Shown piece by piece: positions 28,374-36,973 of a stretch of DNA of 52,886 bases. The stretch's first letter is position 1; each line of letters begins with the position of its first letter. The notes beneath the pieces were generated by a model that made no database searches, was not told where the DNA came from, and was given only the letters and a program-made list of their open reading frames with translations. This DNA is from Roseobacter sp. (GTDB lineage: Bacteria; Pseudomonadota; Alphaproteobacteria; Rhodobacterales; Rhodobacteraceae): NCBI RefSeq assembly GCF_024639605.1, contig NZ_JAHEHZ010000005.1, forward strand, positions 1 to 52,886. Reading direction: 5' to 3'. A program made the translations under genes and the position numbers.

Positions 28374-29405
28374 TCAAAAAGATGCCTCAATTTCAAACCC
28401 GTCCGGGATGCGGTTTTTGCCGTCAAGCACCAGATCCGCCATCACCTCCGCTATGCCAGGCGCCATACCAAACCCGATTTTAAAGCCGCCGTTAGCGATG
28501 AAATGCCCCGGCCGCCCGGGCCATGCGCCCAGCATTGGCGCACGGCTGCGCGCGCGGGGGCGCACGCCGGCCCAGCGTTCCGTGACGGGCGCATTGCGCA
28601 GCGCCGGCACGGCGGCGCGGGCTCTTGCGATCACTTCCTCAAGCTGCTGATCAACGCGCGACGGATCACTGTATTCCCGCTCGGAGGTGGACCCCACGGC
28701 GACGGTCCCGTCGCTGTGCGGTATGATGTGCAGCCCGTCTGCAAAAAGCTGGGGGGCGCCTCTCGCGTCATGCTGTAACAGGGCCGCCTGACCTTTCACG
28801 CCGGCACCGACCAGCCTGTGATGTCCGGCGTTCAGCACCTCAAGCCCCGCAATGCCGGTGGCATGAATGACCGCACCTCTGTCTTCACCGTCCACCTCTG
28901 TCCGGACACCCCGGGTGGCCAGCGCGGCTACCAGAGCATCGCAGGCCCGTCTTGGGTGCAGATGCGCCGAAAGCGTGTCGCGGATCAGCCAGCCCGTCGG
29001 GCTCGCCGGTGTCCATGGGTCGTCGCCTGCTGGTTCCAGCGACCACGTGGCTTGTCCCCGCCAGAGCTCAGACGCGGTATCCGCACGGCGCCGCGCCAGC
29101 TCAAGGGCACCGGCGTCTGGCACAGGCTGTAACCGGCCCGAAGCCTGATATCCGGGATCGGTGCCTCCCGTTTCCCTGACCCCGGCCCAGAATGCAGGCG
29201 CTGCGAGAAGGCTTTCAAACTGAAAAGCTTTCTTGGCATTCCAGTTCTCCGGCACATGCGGGGCGAGCGCGCCCACGATCCCGCCACTGCTGCCGGACGC
29301 AGGGCCGGAAGGGTCAGTCAGCCGAACCTGCGCCCCACGCCGCACGCAGGCCCAGGCAATGCTCAGACCGAAGATCCCGGCACCGCGCACTGTTATTTCG
29401 CCCAT
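28374..29405 (-). CDS. FAD-dependent oxidoreductase, MnmC C-terminal-domain-like
   Basis: The 343-residue product is a D-amino-acid-oxidase-fold flavoenzyme. It has the N-terminal VRGAGIFGLSIAWAC FAD site, GSSGGIVGALAPHVPENW, and the C-terminal GVRPRARSRAPMLG with NGGFKIGFGMAP. These features match the oxidase half of the bifunctional tRNA-modifying MnmC. That half cleaves the carboxymethyl group from cmnm5U34. Here it is a separate gene, divergent from mnmD by 63 bp, which supports a role in the same tRNA pathway. A generic glycine/D-amino acid oxidase is the alternative. Confidence 0.8.
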   Translation of the reverse strand: MGEITVRGAGIFGLSIAWACVRRGAQVRLTDPSGPASGSSGGIVGALAPHVPENWNAKKAFQFESLLAAPAFWAGVRETGGTDPGYQASGRLQPVPDAGALELARRRADTASELWRGQATWSLEPAGDDPWTPASPTGWLIRDTLSAHLHPRRACDALVAALATRGVRTEVDGEDRGAVIHATGIAGLEVLNAGHHRLVGAGVKGQAALLQHDARGAPQLFADGLHIIPHSDGTVAVGSTSEREYSDPSRVDQQLEEVIARARAAVPALRNAPVTERWAGVRPRARSRAPMLGAWPGRPGHFIANGGFKIGFGMAPGIAEVMADLVLDGKNRIPDGFEIEASF

Positions 29406-29468
29406 TGCTAAAGCCTGCCTTCTGCCTCAGTGTCGCGCCATATCCGTGACACCCTACAAGGCCCGAAC

Positions 29469-30146
29469 GTGCAGAACCAGACGGCAGATGTTTCCTGGAA
29501 GAGCGGGCGGGTGCCGGTTTCCGGTCGGTTTGATGACCCTTATTTCAGTCTGGAAAACGGGTTGGAGGAAACCCGGCATGTGTTTCTGGAGGGCAATGAT
29601 CTGCCAGGGCGTTTTGACGGGCCCGTCCACATTGCGGAACTTGGCTTTGGTACCGGGTTGAACTTTCTGACAACCGTGCTGGAATGGCAGGCGGCGGGCA
29701 CAGAGGCACCTCTGAGGTTTACCAGCTTCGAAGCCTTCCCCCTGACAGGTGAGGATATGGACCGCGCGCTTGGTGCCTTTGACGCTTTTGCGACGCTGGG
29801 GCCGGCTCTGGTGCGGCAGTGGGACCCGACCGGCGGATCGGTGGACTTTATGCCTGGCGTGACGCTGACCGTTCTGCCCGGAGATGCGCGCGTGCAGGTC
29901 CCGGCGTGGGGCGGGGTGGCCGATGCCTGGTATCTGGATGGTTTTTCGCCTGCCAAAAACCCCGAACTCTGGGGCGCGGATCTGATGCAGGCCGTGGCAG
30001 ATCACACCGCGCCCGGCGGGACCTTTGCCACCTACACGGCTGCCGGGTTTGTGCGGCGCGGTCTTGAGCACGCCGGATTTTCGGTGCAGCGCGTGCCCGG
30101 TTTCGGGCGTAAAAGGCATATGTCGCGTGGCGTGCTGGCACCATGA
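29469..30146 (+). CDS. mnmD: tRNA 5-aminomethyluridine methyltransferase MnmD
   Basis: MnmD transfers a methyl group to nm5(s2)U34 in tRNA, the last step of mnm5(s2)U synthesis. The 225-residue product corresponds to the N-terminal half of E. coli MnmC. It has VPVSGRFDDPYFSLENGLEE, the SAM motif ELGFGTGLNF, and the DGFSPAKNPELW signature. I prefer the GTG at 29469 (AAGG 7 bp upstream, matching family starts) to a GTG at 29430. It overlaps the DMT transporter gene by ATGA. Confidence 0.9.
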   Translation: MQNQTADVSWKSGRVPVSGRFDDPYFSLENGLEETRHVFLEGNDLPGRFDGPVHIAELGFGTGLNFLTTVLEWQAAGTEAPLRFTSFEAFPLTGEDMDRALGAFDAFATLGPALVRQWDPTGGSVDFMPGVTLTVLPGDARVQVPAWGGVADAWYLDGFSPAKNPELWGADLMQAVADHTAPGGTFATYTAAGFVRRGLEHAGFSVQRVPGFGRKRHMSRGVLAP

Positions 30147-31012
30147 ACCAGCCCGATAATCTGCGCCTTGGCATCATTCTGATGGTGGTGACGACCTTCG
30201 TGTTTGCGGTGCAGGACGGCCTTTCACGGCATCTGGCAGCGGAATACAATGTCATGATGGTAGTGATGATCCGCTACTGGTTTTTTGCCGCTTTTGTGAT
30301 CAGCGTTGCGCGTCGCAAGGCCGGTGGGCTGCGCCAGGCAGCCCGGACATCGCAGCCTGTGGTGCAGGCGTTCCGCGGTTTTTTGCTGGCGGCAGAAATC
30401 TGCGTCATGGTGGCGGCCTTTACCCTGCTCGGTCTGGTGGAAAGCCACGCTGTTTTTGCCTGTTACCCTTTGCTGGTCGCTGCCTTGTCGGGCCCGGTTC
30501 TGGGGGAAAAGGTTGGCTGGCGCCGCTGGGCTGCGATTGCCGTGGGGTTTGTCGGTGTGATCATTATTCTGCAGCCGGGATACGGTGTTTTTGATCCGGC
30601 GGCAGTTGTGCCGCTGATGGCCGCGCTGATGTTTGCGCTGTACGGGTTGCTCACACGTTACGTGGCGCGACGCGACACCACCGCGACCAGCTTTTTCTGG
30701 ACCGGAACGACGGGAGCGATTGCGATGACCGCGGCGGGGGTCTGGTACTGGGAGCCGATGATCAGCACCGACTGGATCTGGATGGGTATGCTCTGCGTGA
30801 CCGGGGCGACCGGTCACTGGATGCTGATCCGCTGCTATGAGGTCGCGGAAGCCAGTGCTGTGCAGCCTTTCGCCTACTTTCAGCTGGTCTTTGCAGCCTC
30901 GATGGGGGTGCTCCTCTTTGGCGAAACGATCCGTCCCAATGTTGCTCTTGGCGTGGCCATCATCGTGTCTGCGGGTCTATTCACCCTGTGGCGCGAACGA
31001 CAGCAGCGTTGA
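30143..31012 (+). CDS. DMT/EamA family transporter
   Basis: This 289-residue membrane protein has ten hydrophobic segments arranged as two EamA repeats. The repeat joins are visible around VGFVGVIIIL (end of repeat 1) and WMLIRCYEVAEASAVQPFAY (repeat 2). The family exports or imports diverse small metabolites. The substrate is unknown. Its last 36 bp overlap the end of the lytic transglycosylase gene on the other strand. Confidence 0.88.
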   Translation: MNQPDNLRLGIILMVVTTFVFAVQDGLSRHLAAEYNVMMVVMIRYWFFAAFVISVARRKAGGLRQAARTSQPVVQAFRGFLLAAEICVMVAAFTLLGLVESHAVFACYPLLVAALSGPVLGEKVGWRRWAAIAVGFVGVIIILQPGYGVFDPAAVVPLMAALMFALYGLLTRYVARRDTTATSFFWTGTTGAIAMTAAGVWYWEPMISTDWIWMGMLCVTGATGHWMLIRCYEVAEASAVQPFAYFQLVFAASMGVLLFGETIRPNVALGVAIIVSAGLFTLWRERQQR

Positions 31013-32950
31013 TCCGGCCAGCTCTTCGGAAAAGGGTACCGGCATCGGGTCTTTGCCAAGCGTCGCGCGGTAAATCGGCAGGCTTTCCGTCACGCGCATC
31101 ACATAGTTACGTGTTTCGCGAAAAGGGATGTGTTCGATCCAGTCGACCACATCGATCTGCCCGCGCCGGGGATCACCAAATATCTGCATCCAGCTGTCGG
31201 GGCGCCCGGGCCCCGCATTATAGCCTGCCGACATCATTACCACATTGCCCCGGAACCGTCCGGCGAGCGTGGAAAGATATGCCGCGCCAAGCTCGGCGTT
31301 GTACTCAGGGTCGCTGATCATGCGTTCAGTGCTGTGCCCGGCGAGGCGGCCGAGGCGTTTTGCAACTTCGCGGCCGGTGGCGGGCATGACCTGCATCAGG
31401 CCCCGCGCACCCACGCCGCTTTGTACGCCGGGGTCAAATTCACTCTCCCGCCGGGCAATCGCCAGCACCATCTCGGGCGCCATCGGCAGCTTTTGTTCGG
31501 CGACGGGGTGCAGCGGATAATACCCGCCGGGAATGACCACCGCCCGACTTGCGGTGCGTTTGCCGATCATCACAGCGAGATGCGGGTGCCCGGCATCAAG
31601 TGCGGCCTGCGCCAGCAGACCGGCCTCGTTGCGATCGAGGCTTTCGGCAAGGTGAGTCCAGAACCGTTCAGCGAGATTGATCTCGCCAGAGGCCTGCAGC
31701 AGCAATCCGGCACGAAAAACCGGGTTTTGTGAGATCGGTGAGGTGCGCCAGTCGCCTGTTGCAGGCTCACCAGCAAGGTCCATGTCAAAAGGAATGCCGG
31801 CGCGTTCCGCTGCCAGAAGGCCGTAAAACGAGGTCTGGAACTGTGCAGCCCCTGTATAGGCCTGATCCGCCGCCGCCACATCACCCATTGCTTCCAGTGC
31901 ACGGCCGAGCCAGTACCCTGAACGACCTTTGGAGATCGGCGACCGCACTGCGGCATCATGGTTGCGAAAATGCTGCAGCGCGGTTTCCGGCTCATCAAGT
32001 TTGTGCAGGGCGATATAGCCTGAAAGCCACTCCAGATCCGCATAATCGGACCCCTGCGTCAGAAAATGACGCGAGGCTATTTCATAGGCCACTTCCGGAT
32101 CACCCGTGCGCATCTCCGCACGCGCCATCGAGCGACGTCTGCTGGCCCATTCTCCGGGGCGCCCGAGAGCTTCGGCGCTCACAGATGTCGCGCGCAGCAT
32201 CTCTCTGGCATCATTCGTCCGTCCCTTGCGCGCTCGCCAGATAAACCGGTCATACTGCAGCCCGGGATCGGTCGCATATTTTGCGGGTATCTTTTCAATC
32301 AGGGTATCCACACCCTTTTCACCGGCTCTCAGTGCAATCCTGGCCCGGGCAACGGCCACAGCGGCGGGCGAGGCCAGATCAAACATCCGGCGGGCGTTCT
32401 CATAAACTCCGCGCCAGAGCATCGCATCAAGGCGCGCGTCGTGATGGTCTTTGAGAAATGCACCGTGCGCCTGAAGAAAGCGGGACTGCTCACTTTTGCC
32501 CATCGGAAAATTCAGCCAGGCATTCAGGACCAGCGCCTGTGCTTCATCGGTGCGGCCCGTTTCTGTGAGGCGCGCGCTGTAGGCGAGTACGCCGCCGGCT
32601 GTCTGCGGCGGCATCTGCGCGAAAAATGCTGTAACCGCTGCGTCCCCGGCGCGGATCACAGACGGTTCGGACTGTTTACGCAGATAGCGCTCTCCGGGCC
32701 AGTCCGGGCGGCGCGTCAGAAAATCCCGCACTTCGGACCAGGAGCCCTGGCCGTCACGCAGCCGGGCCCACTCAATGATATCTGCCGCAATTTCGCCATC
32801 TTTCGCAGCCACCCGCGAGGCACCCGCCCAGTCGCCCTGGCGCAACGCGTCAAAGGCGACGCTCAGCGGACGCGGGCGTTCGGCAAGGGCCGGCAACGCC
32901 AGCGCAAAAAGAAGAACAATGGTCGACAGCGCGCGTGTGATCACTTGCAT
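30977..32950 (-). CDS. Soluble lytic murein transglycosylase
   Basis: This 657-residue periplasmic enzyme has a signal peptide (about 1-22, ending LPALA) and a long alpha-helical superhelical region of TPR-like repeats. The C-terminal SLT goose-lysozyme-like domain starts near residue 490. The catalytic glutamate is in ARRESEFDP, followed by ARGLMQVMPATG and SAGYNAGPGR. It cleaves peptidoglycan strands to 1,6-anhydro muropeptides. The start MQVITRALST is chosen because it opens the signal peptide. Confidence 0.9.
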   Translation of the reverse strand: MQVITRALSTIVLLFALALPALAERPRPLSVAFDALRQGDWAGASRVAAKDGEIAADIIEWARLRDGQGSWSEVRDFLTRRPDWPGERYLRKQSEPSVIRAGDAAVTAFFAQMPPQTAGGVLAYSARLTETGRTDEAQALVLNAWLNFPMGKSEQSRFLQAHGAFLKDHHDARLDAMLWRGVYENARRMFDLASPAAVAVARARIALRAGEKGVDTLIEKIPAKYATDPGLQYDRFIWRARKGRTNDAREMLRATSVSAEALGRPGEWASRRRSMARAEMRTGDPEVAYEIASRHFLTQGSDYADLEWLSGYIALHKLDEPETALQHFRNHDAAVRSPISKGRSGYWLGRALEAMGDVAAADQAYTGAAQFQTSFYGLLAAERAGIPFDMDLAGEPATGDWRTSPISQNPVFRAGLLLQASGEINLAERFWTHLAESLDRNEAGLLAQAALDAGHPHLAVMIGKRTASRAVVIPGGYYPLHPVAEQKLPMAPEMVLAIARRESEFDPGVQSGVGARGLMQVMPATGREVAKRLGRLAGHSTERMISDPEYNAELGAAYLSTLAGRFRGNVVMMSAGYNAGPGRPDSWMQIFGDPRRGQIDVVDWIEHIPFRETRNYVMRVTESLPIYRATLGKDPMPVPFSEELAGSTLLSFAPQGE

Positions 32951-33076
32951 TTCCCGACGTTTGAAGGCTAGAGCCTCTGATACATACATCTGCATAGCGC
33001 GGGATCAAATCACGATCTTGCTGAAAAGATGTTAAAACCAGGCCATTTGCCGGCCACAATGTAAAGGAGCGTGAAA

Positions 33077-33952
33077 ATGTTCAAAGGCTCGATGCCTGCC
33101 CTCGTCACGCCGTTTCGGAACGGCGAGCTGGATCTGGACACACTGAAGAAACTCGTTGAATGGCATATCGGTGAAGGCAGCAACGGCCTTGTCCCCGTGG
33201 GGACGACCGGCGAAAGCCCCACCCTGAGCCACCGTGAACATGAAACGGTGGTCGAGGAAGTCGTCAAAGCCGCTGCGGGCCGTCTGCCGGTCATCGCGGG
33301 GGCGGGCTCGAACAACACGACCGAAGCGATGCGCCTTGCGCAGCACGCGGAAAAGGTCGGCGCTGATGCGATTCTCGTTGTCACGCCCTATTACAACAAA
33401 CCGACTCAGTCCGGTCTGATCGCGCATTTCACGGCGATCCACGACTGCTGTGAGTTGCCGGTCATCATCTACAACATCCCTGGCCGGTCCGTGGTCGATA
33501 TGAAGCCGGATACCATGGGGCGGCTTGCTGAACTGCCGCGTATTGTCGGGGTCAAAGACGCCACCGGCGATCTGGCGCGGGTCTGCGATCAGCGGATGAC
33601 CTGCGGTGCGGATTTCATCCAGCTCTCGGGCGAGGATGCTACGGCACACGGCTTCAACGCACAGGGCGGGACGGGCTGCATTTCGGTTACTGCCAATGTC
33701 GCACCGAAGATGCTGAGCGAGATGCAGGCGTCCTGTCTTTCGGGCAACTACGGCCGCGCGCTGGAAATCCAGGACCGGCTGATGCCGCTGCACAAAGCGA
33801 TCTTTACCGAGCCGGGTCTCGTCGGTGTCAAATACGCCATGTCGCGGCTTGATCTCTGCTCGGAAGAGGTGCGCCTGCCGCTGACGGGGCTGTCCGATGA
33901 GACGCGCGTTCTGGTCGATGACGGCCTGCGTCACGCGGGTCTGATGAACTGA
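33077..33952 (+). CDS. dapA: 4-hydroxy-tetrahydrodipicolinate synthase
   Basis: This enzyme condenses pyruvate with aspartate semialdehyde in lysine and diaminopimelate synthesis. The 291-residue product has the Schiff-base Lys160 in VGVKDATGD, Tyr132 in IIYNIPGRS, and the pyruvate-binding [15 protein letters not shown] at 33063-33068 sets the ATG at 33077, 6 bp inside the longest frame. It is monocistronic, with a hairpin after it. Confidence 0.96.
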   Translation: MFKGSMPALVTPFRNGELDLDTLKKLVEWHIGEGSNGLVPVGTTGESPTLSHREHETVVEEVVKAAAGRLPVIAGAGSNNTTEAMRLAQHAEKVGADAILVVTPYYNKPTQSGLIAHFTAIHDCCELPVIIYNIPGRSVVDMKPDTMGRLAELPRIVGVKDATGDLARVCDQRMTCGADFIQLSGEDATAHGFNAQGGTGCISVTANVAPKMLSEMQASCLSGNYGRALEIQDRLMPLHKAIFTEPGLVGVKYAMSRLDLCSEEVRLPLTGLSDETRVLVDDGLRHAGLMN

Positions 33953-33962
33953 AACGCGTCGG

Positions 33963-33981
33963 GGGCGGGGTCGACCCGCCC
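33963..33981 (+). terminator. Terminator after dapA
   Basis: GGGCGGG and CCCGCCC form a 7-bp stem around GTCGA, followed by TTTGGATTTC. The T-tract is imperfect. It lies 10 bp past the dapA stop. Confidence 0.7.
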
Positions 33982-34060
33982 TTTGGATTTCAGGCGTTGA
34001 CCCTGGCGCTGCGGGCTCCCAGAATTGCCGAAAGCTCAGAAACCCGGAGAAACGCCTGTG

Positions 34061-35221
34061 AACATCCTGCCAGTGATCAAAGACAGCACGAAGGAGCTGC
34101 AGGAGATCTACCGCGATCTGCATGCCCATCCCGAGATTGGCTTTGAGGAAAAGCGCACCAGCGGCGTGGTGGCGCACCTGCTGGAAAGCTATGGCGTTGA
34201 TGAGCTGCACACCGGCATCGCCGGGACCGGCGTGGTGGCGATTGTGCGGGGCAAAGGCCAGGGCAATCGCTGCGTCGGGTTGCGTGCGGATATGGATGCG
34301 CTGCCGATCACCGAAGCAACGGGCTTGCCACATGCCTCTTCCAATGACGGCGTAATGCATGCCTGCGGACACGACGGGCACATCACGATGCTGCTCGGCG
34401 CGGCAAAGCACCTTACGGCCACGCGCGATTTTGACGGGACAGCCGTGCTGATCTTTCAGCCCGCCGAAGAGGGTCTCGGAGGTGCGCGCGGTATGATCGC
34501 CGACGGGCTTTTCGAGCGGTTTCCCTGCGATGAGGTCTACGGGATGCACAACTATCCGGACGGTAATCCGGGCAGGTTCGGCATCCGCGCCGGGGCCGCG
34601 ATGGCGGGGGCGGCGTTTTTCGACATCACCGTGCAGGGCAATGGCAGCCACGCCGCCCACCCCGAAGACAGCCGCGACGCGCTGATGATCGCGGCGAGCC
34701 TGACCACAGAGCTCAACACCATTGTGGCGCGCAACATCAGCCCGCTGGACACCTGTGTGCTGTCGGTGACGAAACTCAACGCCGGCAGCGCCTATAACGT
34801 GGTGCCGGGCGTGGCAACGCTGGCAGGCACCATCCGCTATTTCAAAGATGACGTTTATGCGCGCGCGGCCGGGCGCATGCAGGCGCTTTGCGACGGCTTT
34901 GCAACGGCCCACGGGGCCGAAATTACGCTCGATCTGCGCAACGTTTTTGATGTGCTCGTGAATGATGCGGATCTCTCTGCGGCCTACCTCGAAGCCGCAA
35001 CAGATATTGTGGGCGCTGACAACGTCACAGATGCAGAGGACCCGACCACCGGCTCGGAGGACTTTGCGGATATGCTGCGGGTCGTGCCGGGCGCCTACTG
35101 CAGTCTCGGGCACAGCGGTACGCTGCCGCTGCATAACCCCGGTTTCGTCCTGGGCGAGGAGATTCTGCCCGTAGGCGCCTCGATCATGGCGCGTCTGGTG
35201 GAGCGCCGGCTGCCACTTTGA
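34061..35221 (+). CDS. M20 family amidohydrolase (hippurate hydrolase/aminoacylase-like)
   Basis: The 386-residue product is an M20D metallo-amidohydrolase. Metal-binding motifs are HAHPEIGFEEKRTS, RADMDALPI, HACGHDGH, QPAEEGLGGARGM and the late SEDFADM. The dimerisation domain covers about 180-290. Family members hydrolyse N-acyl amino acids such as hippurate. The exact substrate cannot be read here. The GTG at 34061 with GGAG upstream is the likely start. It ends 9 bp from soeC on the other strand. Confidence 0.9.
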   Translation, partial: NILPVIKDSTKELQEIYRDLHAHPEIGFEEKRTSGVVAHLLESYGVDELHTGIAGTGVVAIVRGKGQGNRCVGLRADMDALPITEATGLPHASSNDGVMHACGHDGHITMLLGAAKHLTATRDFDGTAVLIFQPAEEGLGGARGMIADGLFERFPCDEVYGMHNYPDGNPGRFGIRAGAAMAGAAFFDITVQGNGSHAAHPEDSRDALMIAASLTTELNTIVARNISPLDTCVLSVTKLNAGSAYNVVPGVATLAGTIRYFKDDVYARAAGRMQALCDGFATAHGAEITLDLRNVFDVLVNDADLSAAYLEAATDIVGADNVTDAEDPTTGSEDFADMLRVVPGAYCSLGHSGTLPLHNPGFVLGEEILPVGASIMARLVERRLPL

Positions 35222-35230
35222 GGGCTGTGC

Positions 35231-36103
35231 TCAGCGCTTGCCGTAATAGAGCCCCACCACATGCTCCGCTTCTGCGAAAAAGAGCCAGCGCGCAATCAGA
35301 ACACCCGCCACATGGCTGACCACTGCGAGCAAAGCAAAGAAGTGGTTGAACGGCAGGATCAGCAGCAGAATTGGTACGCCTGCCATCAGCACCAGCGATA
35401 TGAGCCGCAGCTTCTGGCTGTGTTTGCGCCCGATATCATGCACGAACTCGCGCAGCAGATAGTTGGTGCCGGTATGCGGCGGCTCAAAGGAGCGCACCGA
35501 TCCCGCCCCCCCGAGCCCGGTCGCGGTTTTGAGGCTGGTGCCGGATGCTTCCAGCGCCTTGTCGCCCATGATCCAGGTCAGGCCCTGAACGACGCCGGCT
35601 ATGACCAGCAAAAGCAGGGCGGCCTGCACCTGTCCGGAGAGCAGCGCACCACCGGCAAGTGAGAGGACGAGAAACTTCACCGGCGTAATGCTCATATTCC
35701 AGCGCGGGATGGTTTTGAGCTGTGTGTAGATCATCGAGGTGGTGAAAACCGTCGCCAGCGACAGGATCGCTCCGAGGATGCCAAGCGGAGCAATGCGGGT
35801 GCCGGCAAAGACCAGACCGGCGGCATAGAGACCCATAATAACCAGTGCGCCGACAGCGCACCATGCCTCGCGGCTGAGCCAGCTGGAGCGCCACTGGGTG
35901 AAGGCTTTGATCGCGCGCTCAGGCCGTCCGAGGTGAAAGGTCGAGGCCAGCAGACCTCCCACGGCCATAGCGTAGGCAATGGCGAAAAAGACGAATGCCG
36001 TCCAGCCGGTGACCGCCGGATAGCCTAAGCCGAGCCAGACCAGCAGGCCAAAGCCCAAGCCGCTGAAAGTGGTGAAGAAGATGACGGAAGGTGCGGGATG
36101 CAT
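35231..36103 (-). CDS. soeC: Sulfite dehydrogenase membrane anchor SoeC (DmsC-like)
   Basis: This 290-residue integral membrane subunit has about eight hydrophobic segments and belongs to the NrfD/DmsC-like anchor family. It carries electrons from the Fe-S subunit to quinone. Landmarks are STFHLGRPERA and the TQWRSSWLSREAW region, which are shared by DmsC and SoeC. Its position after soeA and soeB and beside xsc-pta identifies it as the sulfite dehydrogenase subunit rather than DMSO reductase. Its ATG overlaps the soeB stop by one base. Confidence 0.9.
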   Translation of the reverse strand: MHPAPSVIFFTTFSGLGFGLLVWLGLGYPAVTGWTAFVFFAIAYAMAVGGLLASTFHLGRPERAIKAFTQWRSSWLSREAWCAVGALVIMGLYAAGLVFAGTRIAPLGILGAILSLATVFTTSMIYTQLKTIPRWNMSITPVKFLVLSLAGGALLSGQVQAALLLLVIAGVVQGLTWIMGDKALEASGTSLKTATGLGGAGSVRSFEPPHTGTNYLLREFVHDIGRKHSQKLRLISLVLMAGVPILLLILPFNHFFALLAVVSHVAGVLIARWLFFAEAEHVVGLYYGKR

Positions 36104-36849
36104 CAGATTTTCTCCAGCGCTTTGTCGAGCCAGCCCAGAAAGCCCTTGGGCTCTTCGGCCACAGGCTCAAGGAAGGGGGCGAGCACGTCAAATTCAGGCA
36201 TGGCGTCTTTGGGCCGCGGTGGCAGGTATTTATTGACCGGTCTGGTGCCCTGTTCAGGCATCAGATCCATGCCGCCACGTGCCGCCACCAGCTTGCTTAC
36301 GTCGCTGTCGGGGTCGCTCAGATCGCCGAAGTGGCGCGCGTTGGACGGGCAGGTGCGCACACAGGCGGGCTGGCGGTCCTCCTCGGGCAGATTTTCGTTA
36401 TAAATGCGGTCGACGCAGAGTGTGCATTTCTTCATCACACCCTCAGCCTGATCCAGTTCGCGTGCGCCATAGGGGCAGGCCCAGGCGCAGAGCCCGCAGC
36501 CGATACAATCGCTCTCGTTGACCAGCACGATGCCGTCTTCGACACGTTTGTAGCTGGCGCCGGTCGGGCAGACCGTGACGCAGGGCGCGTCCTCGCAGTG
36601 CAGGCAGGATTTCGGAAAGTGGATGAGCTGGGCGGCGCCCTCTTCAGGCTGCACCTCGTAAGAATGCACGCGGTTGAGAAAGGTGCCGCTGTTGTCGGCG
36701 CCGTAGGCGTTCTGGTCGCTCAGAGGCGCGCCGTAATTTTCTGTATTCCAGCCTTTGCAGGAGATCACACAGGCGTGGCAGCCGACGCAGGTATCAAGGT
36801 CGATCACGAGGCCCAGTTTGCGGTCGGTCGAGGTTGGCAGGGAGGTCAT
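36103..36849 (-). CDS. soeB: Sulfite dehydrogenase iron-sulfur subunit SoeB
   Basis: This 248-residue ferredoxin-like subunit has four cysteine clusters typical of DmsB-type [4Fe-4S] proteins: CVGCHACVISCKGW, CLHCEDAPCVTVCP, CIGCGLCAWACPYG and CTLCVDR with CVRTCP. It passes electrons from the molybdenum subunit SoeA to SoeC. The start MTSLPTSTDRK is preferred. The frame stays open upstream, but that part translates a GC-rich intergenic repeat and does not look like protein. Confidence 0.93.
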   Translation of the reverse strand: MTSLPTSTDRKLGLVIDLDTCVGCHACVISCKGWNTENYGAPLSDQNAYGADNSGTFLNRVHSYEVQPEEGAAQLIHFPKSCLHCEDAPCVTVCPTGASYKRVEDGIVLVNESDCIGCGLCAWACPYGARELDQAEGVMKKCTLCVDRIYNENLPEEDRQPACVRTCPSNARHFGDLSDPDSDVSKLVAARGGMDLMPEQGTRPVNKYLPPRPKDAMPEFDVLAPFLEPVAEEPKGFLGWLDKALEKI

Positions 36850-36973
36850 GAGCGGCTCCTTTTTGGGAGGGTCGGCGGGGCGATTTTCTGCGGCGTGCCG
36901 GGAAGCGGGCTGAGTTCCCGGGGGCGCGGCCCCCGGACCCCCGGGATATTTCCAGGCCAGAGAAGTGGCGCGG
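36850..36973 (-). repeat. GC-rich inverted-repeat element between soeA and soeB
   Basis: This 124-bp spacer is unusual inside an otherwise tight operon. It contains CCGGGGGC (36918-36925) facing GCCCCCGG (36929-36936). An alternative 9-bp pair is also possible, TCCCGGGGG (36916-36924) with CCCCCGGGA (36938-36946), followed by TATTT. From memory this matches a repeat type often seen between genes of Rhodobacteraceae, but I cannot search for copies here. The two mutually exclusive hairpins could adjust soeBC expression or mRNA stability relative to soeA. Confidence 0.6.

Noticed and set aside
33032-35134. 700-codon minus-strand frame across dapA and the M20 gene
   Set aside because: Antisense to two well-supported enzymes; the translation is low in hydrophobic blocks and rich in His/Arg, typical of GC-rich shadow frames.
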